64,000 bases of DNA from Streptomyces sp. AC512_CC834. Its GTDB lineage: Bacteria > Actinomycetota > Actinomycetes > Streptomycetales > Streptomycetaceae. Positions within the stretch are counted from its first letter, which is position 1, and each line of letters opens with the position of its first letter. Location of the stretch: assembly GCF_019049325.1 (NCBI RefSeq), contig NZ_JAGMUO010000016.1:1-64000 (forward strand), in the 5' to 3' direction. The translations under genes were made by a program, and so were the position numbers. Shown in pieces: positions 36,911 through 45,895 of the stretch. Below the pieces are notes generated by a model that saw nothing but the letters and a program-made list of their open reading frames with translations, was not told where the DNA came from and made no database searches.

Positions 36911-37219
36911 TCAGCCGCCCATGGCCCGTACGCCCGCGGTGACCAGCACGGCCGCCGCGACGACGAGCAGGAACGGGGCGCGCAGCAGCAGCGCCACGGC
37001 GGCCGCGGCGACTCCCGCGGCCCGTGCGTCCAGCACGAGCGCCTGCCCGTCGGCGAAGGTCTGCTGGGCGGTGAGCGCGGCGAGGAGGGCGACGGGCAGG
37101 AGTGCGGCGAGCCGCCGGACCAGGGGCCGTTCCAGGGTGCCCGCGGGCACCAGCAGCCCGAGGAGCTTGACGGCGTAGCAGCCCACCGCGGTCGCGCCGA
37201 TGGCGATCCAGACGCTCAA
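36911..37219 (-). CDS. azlD: Branched-chain amino acid export subunit AzlD
   Basis: This 102-residue protein has three or four helices (VWIAIGATAVGCYAVKLLGL, RRLAALLPVALLAALTAQQT, LLLRAPFLLVVAAAVLVTAG). It is the small partner of AzlC. TTG 37219 overlaps the azlC stop (TTGA), and no better start exists, so it is read by coupling. The AzlCD pair exports valine, leucine or analogues in other bacteria. Confidence 0.88.
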   Translation of the reverse strand: MSVWIAIGATAVGCYAVKLLGLLVPAGTLERPLVRRLAALLPVALLAALTAQQTFADGQALVLDARAAGVAAAAVALLLRAPFLLVVAAAVLVTAGVRAMGG

Positions 37220-37998
37220 CGCTCTCCCTCCCCCGCGGACTGCCCCGCGGAGCCCGCGTGGTCCGCACCGTCCTCGGCACCGCCCGCGCGGCGTCCGCGC
37301 GCCCACAGGACGAGCGGTGCCGCCAGCGCTGCCACCAGGACGGGCACGCCGGCGGGCAGCACAGGCAGCAGGCCGAGGCCCAGGAGGACGGCCAGGGCGG
37401 CCACCGTGCGCTCGGCGGTGGTCTTCAGCATGGGCGCGAGCAGCGCGAGGAAGACGGCGGGGCCGGCCGCGTCGAGCCCCCACGCGTCGGTGTCCCCGAT
37501 GGCCTCCGCGCCCAGCGCGCCGAGCAGTGTGGTGAGGTTCCACAGGACGTACAGGGTGAGTCCGGTGACGGTGAACCCGATCCGGACACTGCGCCGCGTG
37601 GGCTGCGCGAGGGCCACCGCCGTCGTCTCGTCGATGACCCACTGCGCGGCGAACGGCCGCACCGCGCGCGGGAGGGCCAGCAACTGCGACAGCCGCAGCC
37701 CGTAGAAGGCGTTGCGCACGCCCAGGAAGAAGGCCCCGGCCGCCGCGGTGAGCGGGTTGCCGCCGGCCGCCAGCGCCCCGACGAGCGCGAACTGGGACGC
37801 CCCGGTGAACACCAGGAGGCTGAGCGCGCAGGTCTGGGCCAGGGTGAGTCCGCTGCCGGCCGAGGTCACGCCGAAGGCGAACCCGGACAGTCCGACGGCG
37901 ACTCCGACTCCGAGGGCGTCCCGTACGACGGCGGCGTCCGGCTTGCCGTCGGCGGCGCCCGCGTCGGGAGCGTCGGGAAGGGCTGTCTGTTCTGTCAC
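37216..37998 (-). CDS. azlC: Branched-chain amino acid export permease AzlC
   Basis: This 260-residue permease has family motifs: GVAVGLSGFAFGVTSAGSGL, LVFTGASQFALVGALAAGG, GVRNAFYGLRL and AQWVIDETTAVAL. GTG 37998 overlaps the stop of the AraC-type regulator gene (GTGA), and its stop overlaps azlD, so all three are coupled. It exports branched-chain amino acids or related compounds with AzlD. Confidence 0.92.
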   Translation of the reverse strand: MTEQTALPDAPDAGAADGKPDAAVVRDALGVGVAVGLSGFAFGVTSAGSGLTLAQTCALSLLVFTGASQFALVGALAAGGNPLTAAAGAFFLGVRNAFYGLRLSQLLALPRAVRPFAAQWVIDETTAVALAQPTRRSVRIGFTVTGLTLYVLWNLTTLLGALGAEAIGDTDAWGLDAAGPAVFLALLAPMLKTTAERTVAALAVLLGLGLLPVLPAGVPVLVAALAAPLVLWARGRRAGGAEDGADHAGSAGQSAGEGER

Positions 37999-38861
37999 GC
38001 CTCGAACGGTAGGAGCAGTCTGGGCCGCGCGTCTTGTACGTTCTTGCGCTCCCGCTGGTAGGCGCCGGGCGGCACGCCCACGATCCGCGCGAAGTGCCGG
38101 TTCAGGTGCGGCTGGTCGGTGAACCCCACGGCGACGGCGGCCTCGGCCGGTGACGTGCCGGTGTCCAGCAGCCCCCGCGCCCGACGCACCCGGGCGTCCG
38201 TCAGCCAGGTGTGGGGCGGCATCCCGTAGGCGTCCCGGAAGGCCCGCAGCAGCGCGAACGGACTGCTCCCGAGCTCCCCGGCGAGCCGCTCCAGGCTCGG
38301 CGGGTCGGCCATCCGCTCCTCCAGCACGGCACGCGCGCGTGTCGCCGTCCGGGCCCCGGCGGTGCGCACCTGACGTCGTGGCAGCGGGCCGCCGTTCAGC
38401 CGCAGCAGCCGGGTCACGGCCACCCGCAGCAGGGTGTCGGCGGCGAGCGCGTTCCCGTCGTCGGCGGCCCGCAGCACGCGGTGCACCAGTTCGACGGTGT
38501 AGGGGTCGTCGAGCACCGGACGGACGAACCCGGGCGTCCCGCGCAGCGACGTCGTCTCCGCGGCGATCCGGGCCACCAGCTCGGGCGCCGGATAGACGGC
38601 TCCGTACCGCCATCCCTCCGGGACGCCGGCCCGCCCCGTGTGCGGGGTGTCCGGGTTGACCAGGGCGAGCGATCCCGCCCCGGCGTACTGATCGCTCCCG
38701 CCGTGGTGGAAGACCTCGACGCCGTCGGCGATGGCGGCGATGACGAAGTGCTCGTGCGTGTGGCGTACGAAGGTCTTCCGGACGTACTGGGCGCGCAGCA
38801 GGTCGACGTCGGGCAGCTCCTCGTACCGCCAGTGCCGTGCCCGCTCGTCCGATCCCGCCAT
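37995..38861 (-). CDS. AraC-family regulator of the azlCD operon
   Basis: This 288-residue regulator has a cupin-like N-terminal domain (VRKTFVRHTHEHFVIAAIAD, then AGSLALVNPDTPHTG) and a C-terminal double HTH (LAGELGSSPFALLRAFRDAY, then ADQPHLNR-like FTDQPHLNRHFARIVGVPPG). Start ATG 38861. Because it is the first gene of the azlCD unit, an amino acid may be its effector, but this is inference. It diverges from lhr. Confidence 0.9.
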   Translation of the reverse strand: MAGSDERARHWRYEELPDVDLLRAQYVRKTFVRHTHEHFVIAAIADGVEVFHHGGSDQYAGAGSLALVNPDTPHTGRAGVPEGWRYGAVYPAPELVARIAAETTSLRGTPGFVRPVLDDPYTVELVHRVLRAADDGNALAADTLLRVAVTRLLRLNGGPLPRRQVRTAGARTATRARAVLEERMADPPSLERLAGELGSSPFALLRAFRDAYGMPPHTWLTDARVRRARGLLDTGTSPAEAAVAVGFTDQPHLNRHFARIVGVPPGAYQRERKNVQDARPRLLLPFEA

Positions 38862-39045
38862 GCCCCCATTCTCCGTCAGCCGCCCTCCGCCCACTGCCGC
38901 GGCCCGGCCCGGTCCGACCGCCCGGGCCGGTCCGACCGCCCGGCTCGGCGCCCCGGCTCGGCGCCCCCCGGCTCGACCGTCCGGCTCAGCGCCCGGCCGG
39001 AGCCGGCTCGGGCCGATTGTCAGTGCCCGGGTGCACGATGGATCC

Positions 39046-42000
39046 ATGGTCAGCTCCGCACACCGAGCCCTGGACGGCTTCTCCCCCGCGACCCGCGGCT
39101 GGTTCACGGGGGCCTTCTCCGCGCCCACCTCCGCCCAGGCCGGCGCGTGGCAGGCCATCTCGGAGGGCTCGGACGTGCTGGTGGTCGCCCCCACCGGCTC
39201 CGGCAAGACGCTGGCCGCCTTCCTCGCCGCCCTGGACCAACTGACCTCGACGCCCCCGCCCGCCGACCCCAAAAAACGCTGCCGCGTCCTGTACGTCTCC
39301 CCGCTCAAGGCCCTGGCCGTCGACGTCGAGCGCAATCTCCGCAGCCCGCTGACCGGCATCCGCCAGGAGTCCGTGCGCCTCGGCCTGCCCGAGCCCGAGG
39401 TCAAGGTCGGCATCCGCTCCGGCGACACCCCGCCCGCCGAGCGCCGCGCCCTGTCCACGCGGCCGCCGGACATCCTGATCACCACGCCGGAATCCCTGTT
39501 CCTGATGCTGACGTCGGCCACGCGCGACGCGCTGACCGGCATCGAGACGGTGATCCTGGACGAGGTGCACGCGGTCGCGGGGACCAAGCGCGGCGCCCAT
39601 CTCGCGCTGACCCTGGAGCGGCTGGACGAGCTGCTGCCGAAGCCGGCCCGTCGCATCGGGCTGTCGGCGACGGTCCGCCCGGTGGACGAGGTCGCCCGGT
39701 TCCTCGCCCCGCGCGGAAAGGTCGAGATCGTCCAGCCGGACTCGGGCAAGGAGTTCGACCTGTCCGTCGTCGTCCCGGTCGAGGACCTGGCCGAGCTGGG
39801 CGGCTCCCCGGTCGCGGACGGCAACGAGGGCGCGGAGCGCCCGTCGATCTGGCCGCACGTCGAGGAGCGGATCACCGACCTCGTCCAGTCGCACCGGTCC
39901 ACAATCGTCTTCGCCAACTCCCGGCGTCTGGCCGAGCGCCTGTGCAACCGGCTCAACGAGATCGCGTACGAGCGGGCCACCGGCGAGCCCCTGGACGAGC
40001 ACCACTCCCCCGCCGAGCTGATGGGCGGCTCGGGCGCCGCCCAGGGCGCCCCGCCCGTGATCGCCCGCGCCCACCACGGCTCGGTCTCCAAGGAGCAGCG
40101 CGCCCTGGTCGAGGAGGACCTCAAAGCGGGCCGCCTGCCCGCCGTGGTGGCCACCTCCAGCCTGGAGCTGGGCATCGACATGGGCGCCGTCGACCTGGTC
40201 GTCCAGGTCGAGTCACCGCCCTCCGTCGCCTCCGGCCTCCAGCGCGTCGGCCGCGCGGGCCATCAGGTCGGCGCGGTCTCCACGGGCGTGGTCTTCCCCA
40301 AGTACCGCGGCGACCTGGTGCAGGCGGCCGTGGTCACCGAGCGGATGCGCAGCGGCGCCATCGAGGCGCTCAGGGTCCCGGCCAATCCCCTGGACGTCCT
40401 GGCCCAGCAGCTCGTGGCGATGACCGCGCTGGACACCTGGCAGGTCGACGACCTCCTCGCCACCGTCCGCCGCGCCGCCCCCTTCGCCTCGCTCCCGGAG
40501 TCGGCCTTCACGGCCGTCCTGGACATGCTCGCGGGCCGCTATCCGTCCGACGCCTTCGCCGAGCTGCGCCCGCGTGTGGTGTGGGACCGGGTGGCCGGCA
40601 CGGTCACCGGCCGACCGGGTGCGCAGCGCCTCGCCGTCACGTCCGGGGGCACGATCCCCGACCGCGGGCTCTTCGGGGTGTTCCTCGCCGGCGCCGACCC
40701 GAAGAAGGGCGGCGGCCGGGTCGGCGAGCTGGACGAGGAGATGGTGTACGAGTCCCGGGTGGGCGACGTCTTCACGCTCGGCACCAGCTCCTGGCGGATC
40801 GAGGACATCACGCGCGACCGGGTCCTTGTCTCGCCCGCGCCGGGTGTGCCGGGAAGACTGCCGTTCTGGAAGGGCGACCAGTTGGGACGCCCCCTGGAGC
40901 TGGGCCGTGCGCTGGGCGCCTTCCTCCGCGAGGTCGGTTCCCTCTCCAAGGAGGACGCCCGGCTGCGCCTGGTCACCGCGGGCCTGGACGCCTGGGCCGC
41001 GGACAACGTGCTGTCGTACCTCGACGAGCAGCGCGAGGCCTGCGGCCACGTCCCGGACGACCGCACCATCGTCGTCGAGCGCTTCCGGGACGAGCTGGGC
41101 GACTGGCGGGTCGTCGTCCACTCCCCCTTCGGCGCCCAGGTCCACGCCCCCTGGGCGCTCGCCCTCGCCGCCCGCCTGTCCGAGCGGTGCGGCATGGACG
41201 CCCAGGTCATGCACGCCGACGACGGCATCGTGCTGCGCCTGCCGGACGCCGACCTGATGAGCCTGGACTTCCTCGACCAGGACCCCGCGAAGCCGGGGCT
41301 GGAGTACGACGCCGAGCAGGCGCCCGTCGGTGCGGCCGACGTCGTCTTCGACAAGGGCGAGGTCGACCGGGTCGTCACCGACCAGGTGGGCGGCTCGGCC
41401 CTGTTCGCGTCCCGCTTCCGCGAGTGCGCCGCCCGCGCGCTGCTGCTGCCGCGCCGCAGCCCCGGCAGGCGGACCCCGCTCTGGCAGCAGCGTCAGCGCG
41501 CCGCGCAACTGCTGGAGGTGGCGAGCGAGTACGGCTCGTTCCCCATCGTCCTGGAGGCCGTCCGCGAGTGCCTCCAGGACGTCTTCGACGTACCCGGCCT
41601 GGTCGAGCTGATGGGCGACGTGGAGGGCCGCAAGGTGCGCCTGGTCGAGGTCACCACCGCGGAGCCGTCCCCGTTCGCCCGCTCCCTGCTCTTCGGTTAC
41701 GTCGCCCAGTTCCTGTACGAGGGCGACTCGCCGCTCGCCGAGCGGCGGGCCGCCGCCCTGTCGCTGGACTCGCGGCTGCTGGCCGAGCTGCTCGGCCAGG
41801 CGGAGCTGCGCGAGCTGCTCGACGCGGAGGTGCTCACCGAGCTGGAGCGCGAGCTGCGGTGGCTCACCGAGGACCGCCGGATCAAGGACCCCGAGGGCGT
41901 CGCGGACCTGCTGCGGATGCTCGGTCCGCTGACCGACGCCGAGCTGGCCGAGCGGGGCGCCGAGCCGCAGTGGGCGCCGGAGCTGGCCGCGGCCCGCCGC

Positions 42001-44019
42001 GCGATCAGGGTGCGTGTCGCCGGGGCCGAGCACTGGGCGGCGATCGAGGACGCGGGCCGGCTGCGCGACGCGCTGGGCACGGCGCTGCCCGTCGGTGTGC
42101 CCGAGGCCTTCACCGAGCCGGTCAAGGACCCCCTCGGCGACCTCCTCGCCCGCCACGCCCGCACCCACGGCCCTTTCACGTCGGTCACCGCGGCGGCCCG
42201 CTTCGGTCTGGGCGTGGCCGTCACCGAGGGCGCCCTGCAGCGGCTCGCCGGGACGGGGCGGGTCGTGCAGGGCGAGTTCCATCCGGCCGGCATCGGCCAG
42301 GAGTGGTGCGACGCGACCGTACTGCGCAGGCTGCGACGCCGTTCCCTGGCCGCGCTCCGGCACGAGCTGGAGCCGGTGCCGCCGGCCGCGCTCGGCCAGT
42401 TCCTCCCCCAGTGGCAGCACATCGGCAAGGGGCACACGCTGCGCGGTGTCGACGGGCTGGTGCGCGCGGTCGAGCAGTTGCAGGGCGCCTCCGTGCCCGC
42501 GTCCGCCCTCGAGAAGCTGGTCCTGCCCTCCCGGGTGGCGCACTACAGCCCCGCGATGCTGGACGAGCTGACGGCCGCCGGTGAGGTGGTGTGGGCGGGA
42601 GCGGGTTCTCTGCCCGGCAAGGACGGCTGGGTCTCCCTCTACCTGGCGGACGCGGCCCCGCTGCTCCTGCCGCCCCCGCATCCGCTGGAGACGACCGCCC
42701 TGCACGAGTCCGTGCTGACCACCCTCTCGGGCGGGTACGGCCTGTTCTTCCGGCAGATCGCCGACCAGGTCCGCGCCACCACCCACCCGGACGCCACCGA
42801 TCCGCAGCTCGCCGACGCCCTGTGGGACCTGGCCTGGTCCGGACGGCTGACGAACGACACGCTCGCGCCCCTGCGCTCCCTGCTGGGCTCCGGCCGCACC
42901 GCGGGCTCCACCGCCCACCGTGCCAAGCGCGCGGTGCCCAGGGGGCGGTACGGCTCGCTGACGGCCGCCGCCCGCCCGGTGTCCCGCACCGGTCCGCCGA
43001 CGGTCGCGGGCCGCTGGTCGCTGCTTCCGGCCCGCGAGGCCGACGGGACGGTGCGTGCCCATGCCCTGGCCCGCACGCTCCTCGACCGGCACGGCGTGGT
43101 GACCCGTGGCGCCGTCGCCGCGGAGGGCGTCGAGGGCGGCTTCTCGGCGGTGTACCGAATCCTGGCCGCGTTCGAGGAGAGCGGGCAGGCCCGGCGCGGC
43201 TATGTCGTGGAGGGGCTCGGCGCGGCGCAGTTCGCCATGGAGGGCGCCGTGGACCGGTTGCGCGCGGTGGCGGGCGCCCGCGAGGGCGGTGACGGCCCAC
43301 CCCGGCAGGCGCGGTCCACCGGCGCCTCGGAGAACCTCCCCGCGTCCACCGGCTCCGACTCGCCCTTCGACGACTTCCCGTCCGGCGGTCCGGCGGGCTC
43401 CGGCGGTACGGCGGGCTCCGGCGGCCCGGGCCCGTTCGACGACGTCTTCGCCGACCCCGACCACCTGGGCCGTTCGCCCTCCCGGGGCGACTACATCTCG
43501 CCACGCGACTATGCCGAGCCGGGCGCCGGGGGGCCGCGCGGGGGCGGTGTGCAGGGCGGGGGCGGCTTCGGTGGCCCGCGCGGCCCGTACGACACCGGAT
43601 TCCCCGGCCGTCGCGGCCGTCCCGTCGGACCGCGGGCCGTCGTCCTGGCGGCCGCCGATCCGGCGAACGCGTACGGCGCGGCCCTCGCCTGGCCCGAGCC
43701 GCCGGCCGGTGCCACGCACAAACCCGGCCGCAAGGCGGGCTCCCTGATGGTGCTCGTCGAGGGCGAACCGGCGCTCTACATGGAGCGCGGCGGCAAGACA
43801 CTCCTGCTGTGGCCCGCCGACCCCGACGCGCCGCCCACGGACGACGTACGTCTGCGAGCCGCCACGGAGGCGCTCGCGGAGGCCGCTCGCGCCGGTTCCC
43901 TCGGCACGGTCACGGTGGAGCGGGTCAACGGCGCCGCGGCCCTGACGTCCCCCTTCGGCCCGGTCCTGGAGGAGGCGGGGTTCATCGCCACCCCGCGTGG
44001 TCTGCGCATCAGGGCGTGA
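39046..44019 (+). CDS. lhr: ATP-dependent helicase Lhr (long form)
   Basis: This 1657-residue superfamily 2 helicase has Walker A APTGSGKT near residue 50, motif Ia PLKALAVDVERN, DEVH box ETVILDEVHAVAG near residue 170, SAT motif IGLSATVRP, and helicase-2 motifs SSLELGIDMGAVDLVVQVES and QRVGRAGHQ. The Lhr-core winged helix and beta-barrel follow. From about residue 850 comes the long C-terminal domain of the large Lhr form, with a Gly/Ser/Asp-rich insert near residues 1440-1520. ATG 39046 is chosen; the sequence before it is not Lhr-like. Lhr unwinds DNA:RNA hybrids and branched DNA in repair. The next gene, a DNA glycosylase, is 18 bases downstream, the usual actinobacterial pairing. Confidence 0.93.
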   Translation: MVSSAHRALDGFSPATRGWFTGAFSAPTSAQAGAWQAISEGSDVLVVAPTGSGKTLAAFLAALDQLTSTPPPADPKKRCRVLYVSPLKALAVDVERNLRSPLTGIRQESVRLGLPEPEVKVGIRSGDTPPAERRALSTRPPDILITTPESLFLMLTSATRDALTGIETVILDEVHAVAGTKRGAHLALTLERLDELLPKPARRIGLSATVRPVDEVARFLAPRGKVEIVQPDSGKEFDLSVVVPVEDLAELGGSPVADGNEGAERPSIWPHVEERITDLVQSHRSTIVFANSRRLAERLCNRLNEIAYERATGEPLDEHHSPAELMGGSGAAQGAPPVIARAHHGSVSKEQRALVEEDLKAGRLPAVVATSSLELGIDMGAVDLVVQVESPPSVASGLQRVGRAGHQVGAVSTGVVFPKYRGDLVQAAVVTERMRSGAIEALRVPANPLDVLAQQLVAMTALDTWQVDDLLATVRRAAPFASLPESAFTAVLDMLAGRYPSDAFAELRPRVVWDRVAGTVTGRPGAQRLAVTSGGTIPDRGLFGVFLAGADPKKGGGRVGELDEEMVYESRVGDVFTLGTSSWRIEDITRDRVLVSPAPGVPGRLPFWKGDQLGRPLELGRALGAFLREVGSLSKEDARLRLVTAGLDAWAADNVLSYLDEQREACGHVPDDRTIVVERFRDELGDWRVVVHSPFGAQVHAPWALALAARLSERCGMDAQVMHADDGIVLRLPDADLMSLDFLDQDPAKPGLEYDAEQAPVGAADVVFDKGEVDRVVTDQVGGSALFASRFRECAARALLLPRRSPGRRTPLWQQRQRAAQLLEVASEYGSFPIVLEAVRECLQDVFDVPGLVELMGDVEGRKVRLVEVTTAEPSPFARSLLFGYVAQFLYEGDSPLAERRAAALSLDSRLLAELLGQAELRELLDAEVLTELERELRWLTEDRRIKDPEGVADLLRMLGPLTDAELAERGAEPQWAPELAAARRAIRVRVAGAEHWAAIEDAGRLRDALGTALPVGVPEAFTEPVKDPLGDLLARHARTHGPFTSVTAAARFGLGVAVTEGALQRLAGTGRVVQGEFHPAGIGQEWCDATVLRRLRRRSLAALRHELEPVPPAALGQFLPQWQHIGKGHTLRGVDGLVRAVEQLQGASVPASALEKLVLPSRVAHYSPAMLDELTAAGEVVWAGAGSLPGKDGWVSLYLADAAPLLLPPPHPLETTALHESVLTTLSGGYGLFFRQIADQVRATTHPDATDPQLADALWDLAWSGRLTNDTLAPLRSLLGSGRTAGSTAHRAKRAVPRGRYGSLTAAARPVSRTGPPTVAGRWSLLPAREADGTVRAHALARTLLDRHGVVTRGAVAAEGVEGGFSAVYRILAAFEESGQARRGYVVEGLGAAQFAMEGAVDRLRAVAGAREGGDGPPRQARSTGASENLPASTGSDSPFDDFPSGGPAGSGGTAGSGGPGPFDDVFADPDHLGRSPSRGDYISPRDYAEPGAGGPRGGGVQGGGGFGGPRGPYDTGFPGRRGRPVGPRAVVLAAADPANAYGAALAWPEPPAGATHKPGRKAGSLMVLVEGEPALYMERGGKTLLLWPADPDAPPTDDVRLRAATEALAEAARAGSLGTVTVERVNGAAALTSPFGPVLEEAGFIATPRGLRIRA

Positions 44020-44037
44020 TCCTGTCACCCTTGACCC

Positions 44038-44877
44038 GTGCCCGAAGGAGACACGGTCCGGCAGGTGGCGCGGCGGCTGCACGACGCCCTCGCGGGCAAG
44101 GTGCTGACCCGCAGCGACTTCCGCGTCCCCCGGTACGCCACGGTCGACCTCACCGGGCGCACCGTCCTGGACGTCACCCCGCGAGGCAAGCACCTGCTCA
44201 CGCACGTCGAGGGCGGGCTGACGCTGCACACGCATCTGCGGATGGACGGTTCCTGGAGGGTCTTCGCGGCCGGTCAGCGCTGGAGCGGAGGTCCGGCGCA
44301 CCAGATCCGGGTGATCCTCGCCACAGCCGACCGCACGGCCGTCGGCTACCGCCTCCCCGTGGTGGAGCTGCTGCGCACCGCCGACGACGAGCGCGCCGTC
44401 GGCCATCTCGGCCCGGACCTGCTGGGCCCGGACTGGGACGCCGAGCAGGCCCTCGCCAACCTGCGCGCGGACCCGGCACGCCCACTCGGCGAGGCACTGC
44501 TCGACCAGCGCAATCTCGCCGGTATCGGCAACGTCTACAAGAGTGAGCTCTGCTTCCTGCTCGGCGTCACACCGTGGCTCGCGGTCGGCGAACTGCCCGC
44601 CGACCGGGCCGCAAAGCTGCCGATCCTCGCGAAGAAGCTCCTGGAGGCCAACCGCGACCGCCCGGTCCGCCGTACGACGGGCGTGCGCGGCCAGGACCTG
44701 TTCGTGTACGGCCGGGCGCCCCGTCCCTGCCTGCGCTGCGGCACGTCGGTGCGCGTCGCCGACCAGGGCGACGGCTCCCGTGAGCGCCCCACGTACTGGT
44801 GCCCCGCCTGCCAGCGCGGCCCCGCGCCGCGGCCGGGCCGCCCGGCAGGTGGCGGACCACGGCGCGGGAGAGCGTGA
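44038..44877 (+). CDS. Fpg/Nei-family DNA glycosylase (Nei2-type)
   Basis: This 279-residue bifunctional glycosylase/AP lyase for oxidised bases has the conserved N terminus MPEGDTVRQVARRLH with catalytic Pro2 and Glu3 after loss of Met. The H2TH region NLAGIGNVYKSELCFLLGV and zinc finger CLRCG...WCPACQ near the C terminus are present. GTG 44038 lies 18 bases after the lhr stop, so the pair is a repair operon. It is convergent with the SRPBCC gene, 22 bases away. Confidence 0.92.
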   Translation: MPEGDTVRQVARRLHDALAGKVLTRSDFRVPRYATVDLTGRTVLDVTPRGKHLLTHVEGGLTLHTHLRMDGSWRVFAAGQRWSGGPAHQIRVILATADRTAVGYRLPVVELLRTADDERAVGHLGPDLLGPDWDAEQALANLRADPARPLGEALLDQRNLAGIGNVYKSELCFLLGVTPWLAVGELPADRAAKLPILAKKLLEANRDRPVRRTTGVRGQDLFVYGRAPRPCLRCGTSVRVADQGDGSRERPTYWCPACQRGPAPRPGRPAGGGPRRGRA

Positions 44878-44899
44878 CCCGGCCGGGCTCGGCGGTGGA

Positions 44900-45385
44900 T
44901 CAGCCGGCGAGGAGGACGTCCATCTGGCCGGCCGCCTCCCGCAGCCCGTCCTCCATACCCATCGTCGTGAGCTGATCCATCTGCTCCCGGGTGTCGAAGA
45001 CCGCCCGCATCTCCATGCGGGTGCCGCCGTCGCGCTCCGTGAGCGTCACGCGGTTCGTGGTCGTCGGCATGGCGGCGTTGGGCACCCCTTCAGCGTCGGC
45101 GAACCCGTCGGTGAACTCCAGCGACCTCGGTGCGTCGACGGTGGCCACCCGCCACCAGCCGCGGAACTTGTCACCCTCCGGACCGGTCATGAAGTAGGTG
45201 ACGTCCCCACCCGGCGTCAGATCGTGCTCCTCCACCGTCGCCGGGTAGGCCGGCGGTCCCCACCAGCGCTCCAGCAGCCGGGGGTCGGACCACAGTTTCC
45301 ACACCCGTTCCACGGGGGCGGAGAAGTCGGCGATCAGCGTGAGGGTCAGGTTGTCGGGATCCTTGTCCAAGGCGGTGACGCTCAT
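44900..45385 (-). CDS. SRPBCC (AHSA1-like) domain protein
   Basis: This 161-residue START-like fold carries the family motifs DFSAPVERVWKLWSDPRLLE, RWWGPPAYPATVEEHDL, DVTYFMTGPEGDKFRGWWRV and GMEDGLREAAGQMDVLLAG. The start at ATG 45385 has AAGGACAG 5 bases before. Members are usually paired with an ArsR regulator; here only an ArsR fragment lies just upstream and on the other strand. The ligand is unknown. Confidence 0.9.
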   Translation of the reverse strand: MSVTALDKDPDNLTLTLIADFSAPVERVWKLWSDPRLLERWWGPPAYPATVEEHDLTPGGDVTYFMTGPEGDKFRGWWRVATVDAPRSLEFTDGFADAEGVPNAAMPTTTNRVTLTERDGGTRMEMRAVFDTREQMDQLTTMGMEDGLREAAGQMDVLLAG

Positions 45386-45415
45386 CAGCTCTGTCCTTCC
45401 GTCGAGGCCTGCCCG

Positions 45416-45492
45416 GTGAGCTTCGCCGCGGTGCGCAAACACGTCGCGGTACTGGAGCGGGCCGGGCTGGTGGTCAAGCGGCGTCGCGGGCA
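45416..45492 (+). pseudogene. ArsR-type HTH remnant
   Basis: On the plus strand a 25-residue stretch reads VSFAAVRKHVAVLERAGLV followed by VKRRRG. That is the recognition helix and start of the wing of ArsR regulators that accompany AHSA1-type SRPBCC genes. No start, other helices or conserved remainder is found around it. It lies 31 bases upstream of, and opposite to, the SRPBCC gene. It is probably what is left of the partner regulator after a rearrangement. Confidence 0.6.
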
Positions 45493-45502
45493 CACAGCGC
45501 GC

Positions 45503-45889
45503 TCACGATCCGTTCCCCGTCCACAGTCCGTCCGGGCCGTCCGGGCCGTCCGAGCCGTCCGGGCCGTCCGGGCCGTCTGGGCCGTCCAGGCCGTACGGAC
45601 CCGCCGCAGCGTCCTCCCCGGGGCGACGGGGGCCACGCCCAGGGGTCGGCCCAGGGGCATCCACCGCCGCCCGCAGGGCCCGCCGCCAACGGCCCGCCCC
45701 CAGCGCGCCCGCGGCACTGCGCCGTGGCACACAGTGCACCGGCAGCACGCTCAGCCCCCAGCCGCCGACCGCGACCGTCCCTTCGAGCACACCGGCGCCG
45801 GGCGCCAGCACCAGACGCAGCACGGCCCACCACCACAGCACGCCGAGGCCCAGCGCGGCCGCCCGGCGAGCCGCCCGCGCCGAAGCCAT
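45503..45889 (-). CDS. Hypothetical protein with collagen-like tail
   Basis: This 128-residue protein starts with a basic stretch and one or two hydrophobic segments (LGLGVLWWWAVLRLVLA; VGGWGLSVLPVHCVPR), and ends with an acidic GPDG repeat (DGPDGPDGPDGSDGPDGPDG), nine-base DNA repeats in frame. Its ATG lies 6 bases after the dpsB stop, so the two are probably co-transcribed. No family is recognised. The repeat length is likely to vary between strains. Confidence 0.6.
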   Translation of the reverse strand: MASARAARRAAALGLGVLWWWAVLRLVLAPGAGVLEGTVAVGGWGLSVLPVHCVPRRSAAGALGAGRWRRALRAAVDAPGPTPGRGPRRPGEDAAAGPYGLDGPDGPDGPDGSDGPDGPDGLWTGNGS

Positions 45890-45895
45890 GCCGCG

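Noticed and set aside
40213..44406. A 1397-residue open frame opposite lhr
   Set aside because: It is another shadow frame of biased codons with no recognisable domain; Lhr motifs are complete on the other strand.
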